11,246 nt of DNA, taken from contig JAIELM010000572.1 of assembly GCA_019752975.1 (NCBI GenBank), forward strand, positions 1-11,246, in the 5' to 3' direction. Shown piece by piece: positions 1-6,488 of the stretch (position 1 is the stretch's first letter; every line of letters starts with the position of its first letter). The notes beneath the pieces are model-generated. The model saw only the letters and a list, made by a program, of their open reading frames with translations. It searched no databases and had not been told where the DNA came from. The position numbers and the translations under genes are program-made. The stretch comes from Undibacterium sp. Lineage in GTDB: Bacteria; Pseudomonadota; Gammaproteobacteria; Burkholderiales; Burkholderiaceae_D.

Positions 1-1
1 A

Positions 2-40
2 ATCGCAACAACGATTTTGCAGGAGGTGAAGCCTGCTTAA
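2..40 (+). CDS. possible C-terminal tail of a convergent gene, perhaps ppsR (partial)
   Basis: The plus-strand frame from base 2 reads IATTILQEVKPA and stops at TAA (38-40). It is cut off by the window edge. The tail resembles my memory of the end of the PEP synthase regulatory kinase/phosphorylase family (PpsR, DUF299), whose last helix often carries a pattern like S-[IV]-E-E-I-A..I. That gene is, as I recall, often near rnhB and the TrmH-type methyltransferase in Burkholderiales. If real, it converges with the methyltransferase, with 30 bases between the two stop codons. Twelve residues are too few for a firm call, and the frame may be chance. Confidence 0.25.
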   Translation: MATTILQEVKPA

Positions 41-70
41 TACCATGCTTATTTAAAGCCTACCTCAAGT

Positions 71-862
71 CTATGAAAAACTATTCCGCTGGCGCACTTG
101 TTCAAAAAAACAAATTGCCGCGCTTGCTGCGACATTGAGTGATTCAATGTCCGACCTCTGTGGGATGGTCACAATGTCCGTCGCCAAAGCCATTAAATCG
201 TCGGCGACGCCCTGCCCTTCATGCCCAAATAGCCAAGCCACATCACGTCTAAGATCGCATTGGTAGATTGTGGTACTGGTGTGTGAGCTGGTGGCTAGCA
301 CCGGGATGGTGGTGTTTTTAAATAATTCGTGAAGATTTACTGCTTCAAAAATTTCCAATAAAAAATGCGCTCCCATACCCGCTCTTAATACCTTAGGCGA
401 CCATGCTGAAGCGGTGCCAAGGCTGCAAAATACTTGGTGTATGCCGGCACCTGCCGCGCTGCGTAAAATGGAACCTAGGTTACCTGGGTCTTGTAAGTTA
501 TCGAGCACCACCGCCGACTTTATTAGCTTGCCGCTCAATGTCGACTGTGGTGTAGAGATGACGAATAAAATACCGATGCCATTTTCCACTTGGCTTAAGG
601 CTTGAAATAAGGCGTCAGGCAAATGAATTACCTGCACATTTTCTCCTTCGCACTGAGCGATGATGGGATTAACCTCATGATGATTGATGCAGGCGTCCGA
701 TATCACGCAGATTTTTGGCGCACCACGATGCTGCAGGTAGGCTTGGCACAGATGAACACCATCTAAGATTGTTTGTCCGGATTTTTTACGTGCTTGACTA
801 CTGTTGGCAAGGTTTTTTAATTCTTTGTAGAGTGCATTATCGCGTGAACTGATGGCTTTCAT
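71..862 (-). CDS. TrmH/SpoU-family RNA 2'-O-methyltransferase
   Basis: This 263-residue protein probably methylates a ribose 2'-OH in rRNA or tRNA using S-adenosylmethionine, in the cytoplasm. Residues about 1-100 form a substrate-binding domain of the SpoU type. The SPOUT domain follows with all three motifs: motif 1 at about 118-134 ([11 protein letters not shown] then R134), motif 2 at 212-219 (FGHEGQGV), and motif 3 at 233-245 (IPQ, then ESLNVA). The family makes deep trefoil-knot dimers. The ATG at 862 is preceded by GGAG inside the end of rnhB. Start and stop share ATGA (859-862), so translation is probably coupled to rnhB. The length suits RlmB-like members, but the exact target nucleotide cannot be read from the sequence, so no symbol is given. 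The family call is secure. Confidence 0.93.
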   Translation of the reverse strand: MKAISSRDNALYKELKNLANSSQARKKSGQTILDGVHLCQAYLQHRGAPKICVISDACINHHEVNPIIAQCEGENVQVIHLPDALFQALSQVENGIGILFVISTPQSTLSGKLIKSAVVLDNLQDPGNLGSILRSAAGAGIHQVFCSLGTASAWSPKVLRAGMGAHFLLEIFEAVNLHELFKNTTIPVLATSSHTSTTIYQCDLRRDVAWLFGHEGQGVADDLMALATDIVTIPQRSDIESLNVAASAAICFFEQVRQRNSFS

Positions 863-1494
863 AGCACATCTCCATTTAAGAGCGCTTTGACCGGCGCGTA
901 GGATTTTCTATGTACAGGGGTGACACCGAACTCTTTGAGACGGGCTAAATGTAGTACGGTAGGATAGCCCTTGTGCTGGTCAAAGGCGTATTCTGGATAT
1001 TCTATATGTAACTTGGCTAGTGCCTGATCACGCGCCGTTTTAGCAAGGATAGAGGCGGCTGAGATCGCCTGCACTTTGTCGTCGCCTTTCACGATCGCTT
1101 CGGAACGTACTGCCATCACGGGACAGCGATTGCCATCGATCAAAGCTAGGCTGGGCGTCACCTTAAGTGCTTCGACCGCCCGCCGCATAGCTAGCATGGT
1201 GGCTTGTAAAATATTGAGATCATCGATTTCTTTCTCTGAAGATTCGGCTACTGCCCACGCTAGGGCATGTGTCTTAATCTCTATCGCTAAGGCATCGCGT
1301 TGCGCTTCACTTAATTTTTTTGAGTCGCGCAATCCTTGTATGGGATTGGCGGGATCAAGTATCACTGCGGCCGCCATCACTGGACCTGCTAAAGGCCCAC
1401 GACCCGCTTCGTCAACACCGCAGATTATCTCTCCCTCATAGTCGTCCAAACTAAATAAAAAGCTGCTTTGACTACTGTTGCTGGACTTAGTCAT
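859..1494 (-). CDS. rnhB: ribonuclease HII
   Basis: RNase HII cuts the RNA strand of RNA-DNA hybrids and starts removal of single ribonucleotides from DNA. From the ATG at 1494 it is 211 residues, normal for the family. The signature [12 protein letters not shown] starts at residue 28, giving metal ligands D28 and E29. D120 (LIDGN) and D138 (VKGD) complete the acidic set, and SAASILAK (145-152), HKGYP (174-178) and HRKSY (195-199) are also typical. A longer frame opens at 1632, but its extra 46 residues merely overlap the glutaredoxin-like gene. The ATG at 1494 has GGAGG about 9 bases upstream and overlaps the upstream stop as ATGACTAA (1487-1494). The gene overlaps the methyltransferase by 4 bases at its other end. 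Confidence 0.96.
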   Translation of the reverse strand: MTKSSNSSQSSFLFSLDDYEGEIICGVDEAGRGPLAGPVMAAAVILDPANPIQGLRDSKKLSEAQRDALAIEIKTHALAWAVAESSEKEIDDLNILQATMLAMRRAVEALKVTPSLALIDGNRCPVMAVRSEAIVKGDDKVQAISAASILAKTARDQALAKLHIEYPEYAFDQHKGYPTVLHLARLKEFGVTPVHRKSYAPVKALLNGDVL

Positions 1495-1738
1495 GGAGAA
1501 AAGCCTCCACCTGCGCGACATCCAAAAAGTAGTGACATAATTGCTTAGGCTCACGATCAGGTTTTTTCCCGAAGAGGACAGGAACAAGTTCGTCAAATTG
1601 CGCCAATAGCGTCGGGTTTGTGTCCACGTCAATCACCTCTATGGAAAATGGTTGTTCAGCCTTAAGTGCTTGCAAATGCACCAACATATCGTCACACAAA
1701 TGGCAGTAACTACGAGAATAGAGAGTGAATTGGATCAT
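1487..1738 (-). CDS. glutaredoxin-like thioredoxin-fold protein (DUF836 type)
   Basis: This is a small 83-residue protein with a thioredoxin fold. The redox motif C12-H-L-C15 sits after the first strand ([12 protein letters not shown]), and the cis-proline signature is at V52-P53. DUF836-type proteins of this size are usually annotated as glutaredoxin family; a specific reductant or substrate is not established. A third cysteine, C68, is present. It opens the grx-rnhB-methyltransferase operon, about 120 bases after degQ and beyond a strong terminator. The leader has a good TATAAT but no clear Shine-Dalgarno sequence before the ATG at 1738. In Burkholderiales a homologue commonly follows the mucD-type protease, so linkage to the sigma-E cluster is expected. 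Linkage to rnhB is less so. Confidence 0.85.
   Translation of the reverse strand: MIQFTLYSRSYCHLCDDMLVHLQALKAEQPFSIEVIDVDTNPTLLAQFDELVPVLFGKKPDREPKQLCHYFLDVAQVEAFLHD
1494..1509 (-). promoter_or_regulatory. rnhB ribosome binding site inside a small hairpin
   Basis: On the mRNA strand the bases are TGGAG, GCTTTT, CTCCA, running straight into the rnhB ATG. The GGAGG ribosome binding site is thus in one arm of a 5-bp stem, and the other arm ends at the A of the start codon. The stem lies within the end of the glutaredoxin-like frame, so ribosomes finishing that gene would open it. This suggests translational coupling. The stem is short and could be chance. Confidence 0.4.
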
Positions 1739-1766
1739 GCGAATTCGAGATTGGGGAAAAAGGAGA

Positions 1767-1772
1767 ATTATA
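1767..1772 (-). promoter_or_regulatory. -10 element candidate for grx-rnhB-methyltransferase operon
   Basis: The minus strand carries a perfect TATAAT here, downstream of the degQ terminator. It would place a transcription start about 20-25 bases before the ATG at 1738. The hexamer 17 bases upstream (TAGGGG) is a poor -35, so strength is uncertain. Because the terminator separates this operon from degQ, a promoter in this stretch is expected. Confidence 0.5.
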
Positions 1773-1810
1773 AGGCTTTGCAGGGTATTCCCCTAGGTGC
1801 CTTAATATGC

Positions 1811-1841
1811 AAAAAGCCGCACCTTACTAGGGTGCGGCTTT
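1811..1841 (-). terminator. strong intrinsic terminator after degQ
   Basis: The bases 1813-1823 (AAAGCCGCACC) pair perfectly with 1831-1841, an 11-bp GC-rich stem with a 7-base loop. On the minus strand the stem is followed by a run of five T (1815-1811, partly in the stem). It begins 17 bases after the degQ stop. It closes the ygfX-like to degQ transcription unit. Read on the plus strand the tail is TTTATAA, so some two-way action is possible. Confidence 0.9.
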
Positions 1842-1857
1842 ATAACGATAGTGACGA

Positions 1858-3366
1858 TTACTTAGCCGTAGGGCGTATCACTAAGTATCTAGATGAATCG
1901 TCACGCCGCACTAATAATGCCACTGGCTTCTTCGAATCTAATTTGCTCACCATAGCATCAAATTGTTTTGCATCAACAATGTCAACATTACTCATAGCGA
2001 GAATGATATCGCCCGGCTGCAATCCACTTGCCGCAGCGACACCTTCGACATGCTCTATCATGACACCAGCGCCATTGGGCATTTGTCGTTTTTGTGCTTC
2101 TGTGAGATCAGAGACTTGTATACCTAAGGCATTGTTGTTCTTCTCTTGCTTTTCTTTGACTTTTTTCACTGCAACATTATCCGCTTCCGCTTCACCTATC
2201 ACTGCGGTGAGTTCTTTGGTCGAACCTTTGCGCCAGACAGTGATGGTGGCCTTATTGCCTGGTTTTAAGGCACCAATCAGGCGTGGTAAGTCGGTACGTT
2301 TTTCTATTGCGACACCATTGACTTTAATAATAATATCACCTGCTTGAACTCCAGCCTTTTCCGCTGGGCCGCCCGGACTAACATTAACTATCGAAGCACC
2401 TTGCGCCTTGGATAATCCTAAGGCTTGTGCGGTTTCTTCATTCACATCGTCAATTGACACACCCAATAGCCCACGCGAAACGCTTCCTTTAGACTTAAGC
2501 TGATCCACGACTCGCATCGCTTCATCGATGGGTATGGCAAATGAAATGCCCATATAACCGCCGGAACGGCTATAAATTTGAGAGTTGATGCCGATGACTT
2601 CGCCGCGCAAATTGAGCAGTGGGCCACCGGAATTTCCGGGATTGACCGCAACATCGGTTTGAATTAACGGCAATAAATCACCAGTTTCTCTGGATTTGGA
2701 AGAAATGATACCCGAAGTAACCGTATTATCGAGGTCGAATGGTGAACCGATGGCGATGACCCATTCTCCTGCCTTAATTTTATCCGAATCACCTATGGCT
2801 AGCTTAGGCAACTTACTCGCCTCAATTTTCAAGACTGCAATATCCGTCCGCTTATCGGCACCGATGACTTTGGCTTTAAACTCACGCTTATCAGTAAGTT
2901 TTACAAACACTTCTGAAGCACCTTCGACGACATGGTTATTGGTGAGTACGAATCCATCGCTGGAAATAATAAAACCTGAGCCCACACCGCGCGGAACTTC
3001 TTGTTCTTGTTGTTTGGGTACTTGTCGACGATTCTTGGGGTTTTGTGGGGATGGGTTTGGTATGCCGAAGAAACGCCTAAACAACTCATCTTGATCACCA
3101 TAGACATCCATGGGGTTTTGTACGATTTTTTGCGTGGTGCGAATATTCACGACTGCGGGGCTGGTTTTTTCAACTAGTACCGTAAAATCTGGCAATCCCG
3201 TCACCAAAAGTGGCGCCTGCGGTACAGCTACTGCTGACACTTGCGCATTAGCGTCACCACTATTGCTTAGGTAGCTTACCCCGACAAACACCGATGCTCC
3301 AATGATGAGCGAGGAAAGTAAAATGGAAACATGTTTTTCAACAGGAAAAAATTTTGCTAATCTCAT
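1858..3366 (-). CDS. degQ: DegQ/MucD-type periplasmic serine protease (HtrA family)
   Basis: This 502-residue HtrA-family protease degrades or holds misfolded proteins in the periplasm. A hydrophobic segment at 12-33 followed by polar residues and DANAQ (38-42) looks like a signal peptide or anchor. The trypsin-like domain has the triad H145 (TNNHVV), D175 (TDIAVL) and S246 (GNSGGP). The loop at 101-126 is rich in P, N and Q, like the regulatory LA loop. Two PDZ domains follow, at about 299-390 and 412-500, the DegP/DegQ/MucD layout rather than the single-PDZ DegS. The ATG at 3366 has AAGGGTGA about 6 bases upstream. It lies 35 bases after rseB and is the last gene before the terminator. In this operon position it is called mucD in Pseudomonas. 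Expression with rpoE is likely. Confidence 0.95.
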   Translation of the reverse strand: MRLAKFFPVEKHVSILLSSLIIGASVFVGVSYLSNSGDANAQVSAVAVPQAPLLVTGLPDFTVLVEKTSPAVVNIRTTQKIVQNPMDVYGDQDELFRRFFGIPNPSPQNPKNRRQVPKQQEQEVPRGVGSGFIISSDGFVLTNNHVVEGASEVFVKLTDKREFKAKVIGADKRTDIAVLKIEASKLPKLAIGDSDKIKAGEWVIAIGSPFDLDNTVTSGIISSKSRETGDLLPLIQTDVAVNPGNSGGPLLNLRGEVIGINSQIYSRSGGYMGISFAIPIDEAMRVVDQLKSKGSVSRGLLGVSIDDVNEETAQALGLSKAQGASIVNVSPGGPAEKAGVQAGDIIIKVNGVAIEKRTDLPRLIGALKPGNKATITVWRKGSTKELTAVIGEAEADNVAVKKVKEKQEKNNNALGIQVSDLTEAQKRQMPNGAGVMIEHVEGVAAASGLQPGDIILAMSNVDIVDAKQFDAMVSKLDSKKPVALLVRRDDSSRYLVIRPTAK

Positions 3367-3401
3367 AAATTCACCCTTAATTATTAAATCCGAAAAATAC
3401 G

Positions 3402-4421
3402 CTATCTCTTAAATTGAATTGAATTAATTACCTGAGCAATTGCTGCACCAGGTACTTCGCCCACTACCGTTAGCCAATTTTCACCCTGCTTGCGTCCGGC
3501 AATTGTCATTGCGCCTTGTTGCAAACTTCCTTCGGTACGCGCACCGGTATTGGGTTCCACAAAAACTGAAATACTGGACAGCCCATCAGAAAACATCATC
3601 TGTACTACCTGATGTGGCTTACTAGTTTCACTTGCCACTTCGCCCATGGATATGGGAATTAATCGCTTGGTTTCAAGGGTTTTTTTAAAGCCCGATGGAA
3701 GTGTTTTGACGCTCCAACCTGAACTGATGTTAGCTAGGACGGTGAGGTTCTCTACTTTCCACTGATTGGTGTTTTGAAAACTGGTCTTTAAGCGCGCCTT
3801 ATCGACTTCACCCAAAGTGAATTGCGTAAACGCGATTTGTTCTATCACTTCATTTTTGGTATTAAGTGTTTGTGCGCCTAAAAGCAAGCCAGTATTTTTT
3901 TCTACACATAAGCGATAGTTATACCGTAGGGCATCTTTGGCCTGAAAATTGAGCACTTGACATTCGTTTCCAGCGACGCGGCTCATTTGCGCTTTTTTGA
4001 TGACATAAGATTCTGGTAGCGTCCGCGCATTCTCTGAAAGTAATGCAGGAAACTCCTCCTGCGCGAGATTTTTTTCAATTTGAATGACTTTACTATCCGG
4101 CAAATAGCAGGAGACTTCGCCATTACGACGTACATATTCGCGCGGTTTTCCATCCAAAATTTCTAACTTCTCCACCTCCACGTCACCGTCAAAACCGTGG
4201 GTAATTCTGGAGGTGCGAATTTGATTGCCTTGCTGATAGACAAAAGTACCTGAATAACTCAATTTTTTTGCGGCATTTTTAACTGTTTGCAAAGTTTTAA
4301 GAATATCCTGCTCTTCATTCAACTGTGCAAAACATGTCGAGCTAAAGAGCCAAAAGCACAGTGAAGCTAGAGAGATGGCGCAAAATCGTGCAGAAAGAAT
4401 AAGTGAGTTTGAAAACTGCAT
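3402..4421 (-). CDS. rseB: periplasmic sigma-E regulator RseB/MucB
   Basis: RseB binds the periplasmic part of RseA, shields it from proteolysis, and releases it when it senses mislocalised lipids or lipopolysaccharide. The protein has 339 residues, near the family norm. A signal peptide is clear: a hydrophobic run at about 15-31 ends in CFA-Q with likely cleavage after A32. The LolA-like N-terminal domain holds the typical YSGTFVYQ (56-63). The smaller C-terminal domain is at about 230-339, with the family's late GW...PSGF pattern (235-245). Cysteines C105, C154 and C172 are present; a disulphide is possible but not shown. The ATG lies only 3 bases beyond the rseA stop and has no strong ribosome binding site, so translation is probably coupled to rseA. 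No rseC-like gene follows. Confidence 0.92.
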   Translation of the reverse strand: MQFSNSLILSARFCAISLASLCFWLFSSTCFAQLNEEQDILKTLQTVKNAAKKLSYSGTFVYQQGNQIRTSRITHGFDGDVEVEKLEILDGKPREYVRRNGEVSCYLPDSKVIQIEKNLAQEEFPALLSENARTLPESYVIKKAQMSRVAGNECQVLNFQAKDALRYNYRLCVEKNTGLLLGAQTLNTKNEVIEQIAFTQFTLGEVDKARLKTSFQNTNQWKVENLTVLANISSGWSVKTLPSGFKKTLETKRLIPISMGEVASETSKPHQVVQMMFSDGLSSISVFVEPNTGARTEGSLQQGAMTIAGRKQGENWLTVVGEVPGAAIAQVINSIQFKR

Positions 4422-4424
4422 AAG

Positions 4425-5081
4425 TTATTTTTCAGTCTCAGTATTTGATACTATATTGGCACGCTGAATATACCGCCCACTATTGTCTAATGCGGGAGAT
4501 ACTTTTTGATGTGCTTGCAAGTAGCTATCTAAACGAGCGTCACGCAACATTTCCACCTGATTTTCCAATTTAGGGGCAAATTCGGCTTCTTGGGCATTGT
4601 GATTGGTGTTGGCATAAGCTCGAGCTTCTTCATGATTGCTGGCCAAGGTGACTTTAGCGGCGGCGAAGGATTCCTTTGCCTCATTACTTGCTACCTGAGC
4701 TGCGGCACCATTTCCTCCTTGCAACAAGGGAATAATTTGAGGCGCCATGACGAAGGCGACCATGAGCATTGCTGCTAGGCTAGTAATCGCAGCATATGGC
4801 GCATACGATCTAGTCGCTTTAGTTTTAGCTTGTGGAGCTAAAATGCTAGGCTCCTGCGCTAACCGTGCGGAAATTTTTTGTGAAAACTGATGACTAAGTG
4901 GTACATCCAAATCATCAGACCGCAGGATATCACCGATTTGATGATAGAGATCCCAGCTTGTACGCAATGCCCCGGATTCCCCGTGTTTCAAGTTTCCCAA
5001 TAATGCGTCCATTTGAGCATCAGTCAGCTCACCATCGGCCATGCTCGAGAGATCTTCATGCTGATTAATCTTGACGTTCAT
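4425..5081 (-). CDS. rseA: anti-sigma-E factor RseA/MucA-like
   Basis: This is an inner-membrane anti-sigma factor of 218 residues that sequesters RpoE. The cytoplasmic N-terminal domain (about 7-80) carries the family pattern SSMADGELT (12-20), then SWDLYHQIGDILRSDD (42-57). One membrane helix lies at about 95-118. The remaining 100 residues would be periplasmic, where RseB binds and site-1 proteolysis occurs. The periplasmic part is rich in A, N, Q and E, and the terminal region RDARLDSYLQAHQ (180-192) matches the conserved end of betaproteobacterial homologues as I remember them. No DegS or RseP gene is in the window. The ATG at 5081 follows GAAGGTG at suitable spacing. A 124-base AT-rich spacer separates it from rpoE, wider than the tight spacing elsewhere in the operon. 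Confidence 0.92.
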   Translation of the reverse strand: MNVKINQHEDLSSMADGELTDAQMDALLGNLKHGESGALRTSWDLYHQIGDILRSDDLDVPLSHQFSQKISARLAQEPSILAPQAKTKATRSYAPYAAITSLAAMLMVAFVMAPQIIPLLQGGNGAAAQVASNEAKESFAAAKVTLASNHEEARAYANTNHNAQEAEFAPKLENQVEMLRDARLDSYLQAHQKVSPALDNSGRYIQRANIVSNTETEK

Positions 5082-5205
5082 ATTTGCACCTTCATTTCCT
5101 TTTTTATCTTCCCACTCTACTATTTTACCAAGTAATTTTACTTATCTTACTTATTAAATTTCTTTGCTAAATTTTTTTGCCAAATTCTCTTGATAAGATT
5201 GACGA
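5082..5205 (-). other. AT-rich purine-biased spacer between rpoE and rseA with short repeats
   Basis: The mRNA strand is strongly A-rich and full of stop codons in all frames, so it holds no gene. It carries a direct repeat (plus-strand TTACTTAT at 5138-5145 and again at 5147-5154) and a short inverted repeat (AAGTAA at 5130-5135 with TTACTT at 5138-5143). A TTGGCA (5178-5183) and a TTTAAT (5153-5158) resemble -35 and -10 elements, but the 19-base spacing is too long for a good promoter. No intrinsic terminator is seen. Confidence 0.4.
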
Positions 5206-5808
5206 CTACCAACGCTGATCTAGAGAAGTACCAATCTGAGGCCTCAACTTCTCCGCAATCGCTTCTCGCGCTCTAAAAATACGACTGCGCACTGTACCTA
5301 TAGGGCAGACCATAATTTCAGCAATCTCCTCATAACTCAATCCCTCTATTTCACGCAAGACAATTGCCTTACGCAATTCTTCCGGTAACGCCATCATTAC
5401 CGCATTGACGGTGTTCGCAATTTGTTTGCTCGCCAGTAGAGATTCGGGAGTATTGATATCTCTTAGTCCATCGGCATCGTGAAAAGTTTCCGCTTCCTCG
5501 ATATCTGAGTCGGTAGACGTCGGCATGCGTCTACCTTGGGTAACTAGGTAATTTTTCGCCGTATTAATTCCAATCCGATAAAGCCAAGTATAAAACGCCG
5601 ACTCACCTCGAAAATTAGCTAATGCACGATACGCCTTAATAAACGCTTCTTGCACCACATCTTCGGCCTCGGCATGATCGTGGACGAGCCTAGATACAAG
5701 CCTATATAATTTCCTTTGGTATTTGGAAACTAGTAGCTCAAATGCATTTTTATCACCACGCTGTACGCGTTCAACCAAAAGCTGATCTATTTCGCGTTCT
5801 GTCGTCAC
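5206..5808 (-). CDS. rpoE: RNA polymerase sigma-E factor (RpoE/AlgU, ECF)
   Basis: This is an extracytoplasmic-function sigma factor of 200 residues that directs RNA polymerase to envelope-stress promoters. Region 2 spans about 10-95, with DVVQEAFIKAYRAL (50-63) and FRGESAFYTWLYRIGINTAK (66-85), nearly the same as E. coli RpoE. Region 4 spans about 135-190, with the helix-turn-helix LSYEEIAEIM then GTVRSRIFRARE (171-182). The start is GTG at 5808, because an in-frame TGA lies just upstream. The only nearby ribosome-binding-like bases are GGG, 9 bases away. The GTG shares GTGA with the stop of a 39-codon upstream frame. I could not find a convincing sigma-E type promoter (GGAACTT then TCAAA or TCTGA) in the 112 bases before it, so self-activation must act further upstream if present. 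Confidence 0.97.
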   Translation of the reverse strand: MTTEREIDQLLVERVQRGDKNAFELLVSKYQRKLYRLVSRLVHDHAEAEDVVQEAFIKAYRALANFRGESAFYTWLYRIGINTAKNYLVTQGRRMPTSTDSDIEEAETFHDADGLRDINTPESLLASKQIANTVNAVMMALPEELRKAIVLREIEGLSYEEIAEIMVCPIGTVRSRIFRAREAIAEKLRPQIGTSLDQRW

Positions 5809-5924
5809 TCAGAAATACCCATTATTATGTTTTTTCTTTTATGGCTTATGCAAACAATAGGATGTTTTGCACGAGCGCTCCATTTAAGATTTATTCTGTT
5901 CAATAGTATGACCTTACTTTTCAC
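5805..5924 (-). CDS. candidate 39-codon leader ORF coupled to rpoE
   Basis: This short frame exactly fills the gap between the ygfX-like gene and rpoE. Its GTG (5924-5922) overlaps the upstream TGA as GTGA, and its TGA (5807-5805) overlaps the rpoE GTG as GTGA. AGGGG (5937-5933) lies about 9 bases before the start, a usable ribosome binding site. The predicted peptide is basic, begins (M)KSKVILLNRINLKWSA and ends NIIMGISE. It has several commonly rare codons (four ATA, two AGA, one CTA), which could mark a regulatory leader or non-coding sequence. I recognise no family. E. coli rpoE is known to have a translationally coupled leader frame, rseD, and this would be its positional counterpart. 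A chance open frame of this size is quite possible. The double overlap is what raises it above noise. Confidence 0.45.
   Translation of the reverse strand: MKSKVILLNRINLKWSARAKHPIVCISHKRKNIIMGISE
5849..5880 (-). promoter_or_regulatory. possible structured element in the rpoE leader
   Basis: The mRNA strand has TGCAAAACA (5871-5863) facing TGTTTGCA (5856-5849), an 8-bp stem with one bulged A and a loop of about 6. Just upstream is the perfect 8-base palindrome GAGCGCTC (5873-5880), preceded by GG. Together they could fold in the rpoE leader within the 39-codon frame. Role unknown. Neither is strong enough to name a riboswitch or operator. Confidence 0.3.
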
Positions 5925-6406
5925 TTAAAAGTTCCCCTAATTTCGCCCTGCACATTCTCACGTTGCACTAGGCATTTTATCGTCACTAATATTTGACGAA
6001 ATCCTTCGTGTACAACGCTGTCAGGTAAGACAATCAGTCGATTGAGCTGTTTATTTTCATCCAATAAGTTCAACAGAATTAAATTCGACCAACATATTGC
6101 TGGGGACTGCAAAGTAACATTTTTTGACTCCGATACTTTATTTTGCGCGTCATAAGTATGTAAAACTATATCTCCAGTATCGTTGAAGGACAGGAGGTAA
6201 GTCTGTTGAGAGCGCATGAATTTCCTCAGGAACAATAGCATAAGGATGATCACAGTGCCATCTAGAAAAAACATTAAAATCAGATTAAGCGTATGCAACA
6301 TCGATACGGTCAATAGCGCCGCAATGATTGCGAGCAAGGTAAATACCATGCATAAAACGAGCAATATCCGCGACGGTTTAATTTTATGGGATGATGCAAG
6401 GCTCAC
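5921..6406 (-). CDS. YgfX/CptA-like two-helix inner-membrane protein
   Basis: This is a membrane protein of about 161 residues. Two adjacent hydrophobic helices lie at about 14-36 and 40-60, followed by a soluble domain rich in beta strands. It ends with the pattern SNLILLNLL, then LIVLPDSVVHEGFRQILV (about 124-141). That layout, and the R-x-x-x-LPDS-x-x-x-x-x-FR motif, match my memory of the YgfX/CptA family (PF07254). That family was described as a membrane toxin affecting MreB and FtsZ, but this role is disputed. No SdhE-type partner is in the window. Frames open at 6439 (inside the fabF terminator), at ATG 6421 (in its T-rich tail) and at GTG 6406. I chose GTG because GAGGGT lies 8 bases upstream. 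The stop overlaps the 39-codon frame, tying it to rpoE. Identification by pattern only. Confidence 0.65.
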   Translation of the reverse strand: MSLASSHKIKPSRILLVLCMVFTLLAIIAALLTVSMLHTLNLILMFFLDGTVIILMLLFLRKFMRSQQTYLLSFNDTGDIVLHTYDAQNKVSESKNVTLQSPAICWSNLILLNLLDENKQLNRLIVLPDSVVHEGFRQILVTIKCLVQRENVQGEIRGTFK

Positions 6407-6421
6407 AAAATGTACCCTCAT

Positions 6422-6453
6422 AAAATAAAAGCCATGCAAAATGCATGGCTTTT
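6422..6453 (-). terminator. strong intrinsic terminator after fabF
   Basis: AAAAGCCATGCA (6427-6438) pairs perfectly with TGCATGGCTTTT (6442-6453), a 12-bp stem with a loop of three or slightly more bases. On the minus strand the stem is followed by TTTTATTTTA, a good U-rich tail. It begins 35 bases past the fabF stop. The plus-strand tail (TTTTATCTTAT) suggests it may also stop transcription the other way. It separates the fatty-acid operon from the sigma-E operon. Confidence 0.9.
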
Positions 6454-6488
6454 ATCTTATCGTAAAACTTTATAAAGTGGCGAGTTTT

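Noticed and set aside
1495..1632. 46-residue N-terminal extension of RNase HII
   Set aside because: It overlaps the glutaredoxin-like gene in another frame, does not resemble RNase HII, and the ATG at 1494 has a strong ribosome binding site.
1652..2347. Long plus-strand open frame (231 codons) across the degQ 3' end and the terminator
   Set aside because: It is antisense to degQ, runs through the terminator stem, has no recognisable domain, and its residues mirror degQ codons.
5809..5920. Sigma-E type autoregulatory promoter directly before rpoE
   Set aside because: I looked for GGAACTT followed at about 16 bases by TCAAA or TCTGA; the only GAAC (near 5900) has no -10 at suitable spacing.
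5916..5932. Hairpin ACTTTT/AAAAGT at the end of the ygfX-like gene
   Set aside because: Six weak base pairs without a T tail on the transcribed strand; not a credible terminator.
6407..6439. Longer start of the ygfX-like gene at 6439 or 6421
   Set aside because: 6439 lies in the loop of the terminator and 6421 in its T tail with no ribosome binding site. GTG 6406 is better placed, though ATG 6421 is not excluded.
6467..6478. Palindrome ACTTTATAAAGT downstream of fabF
   Set aside because: Short and AT-rich, next to a much stronger terminator; chance is the simplest explanation.
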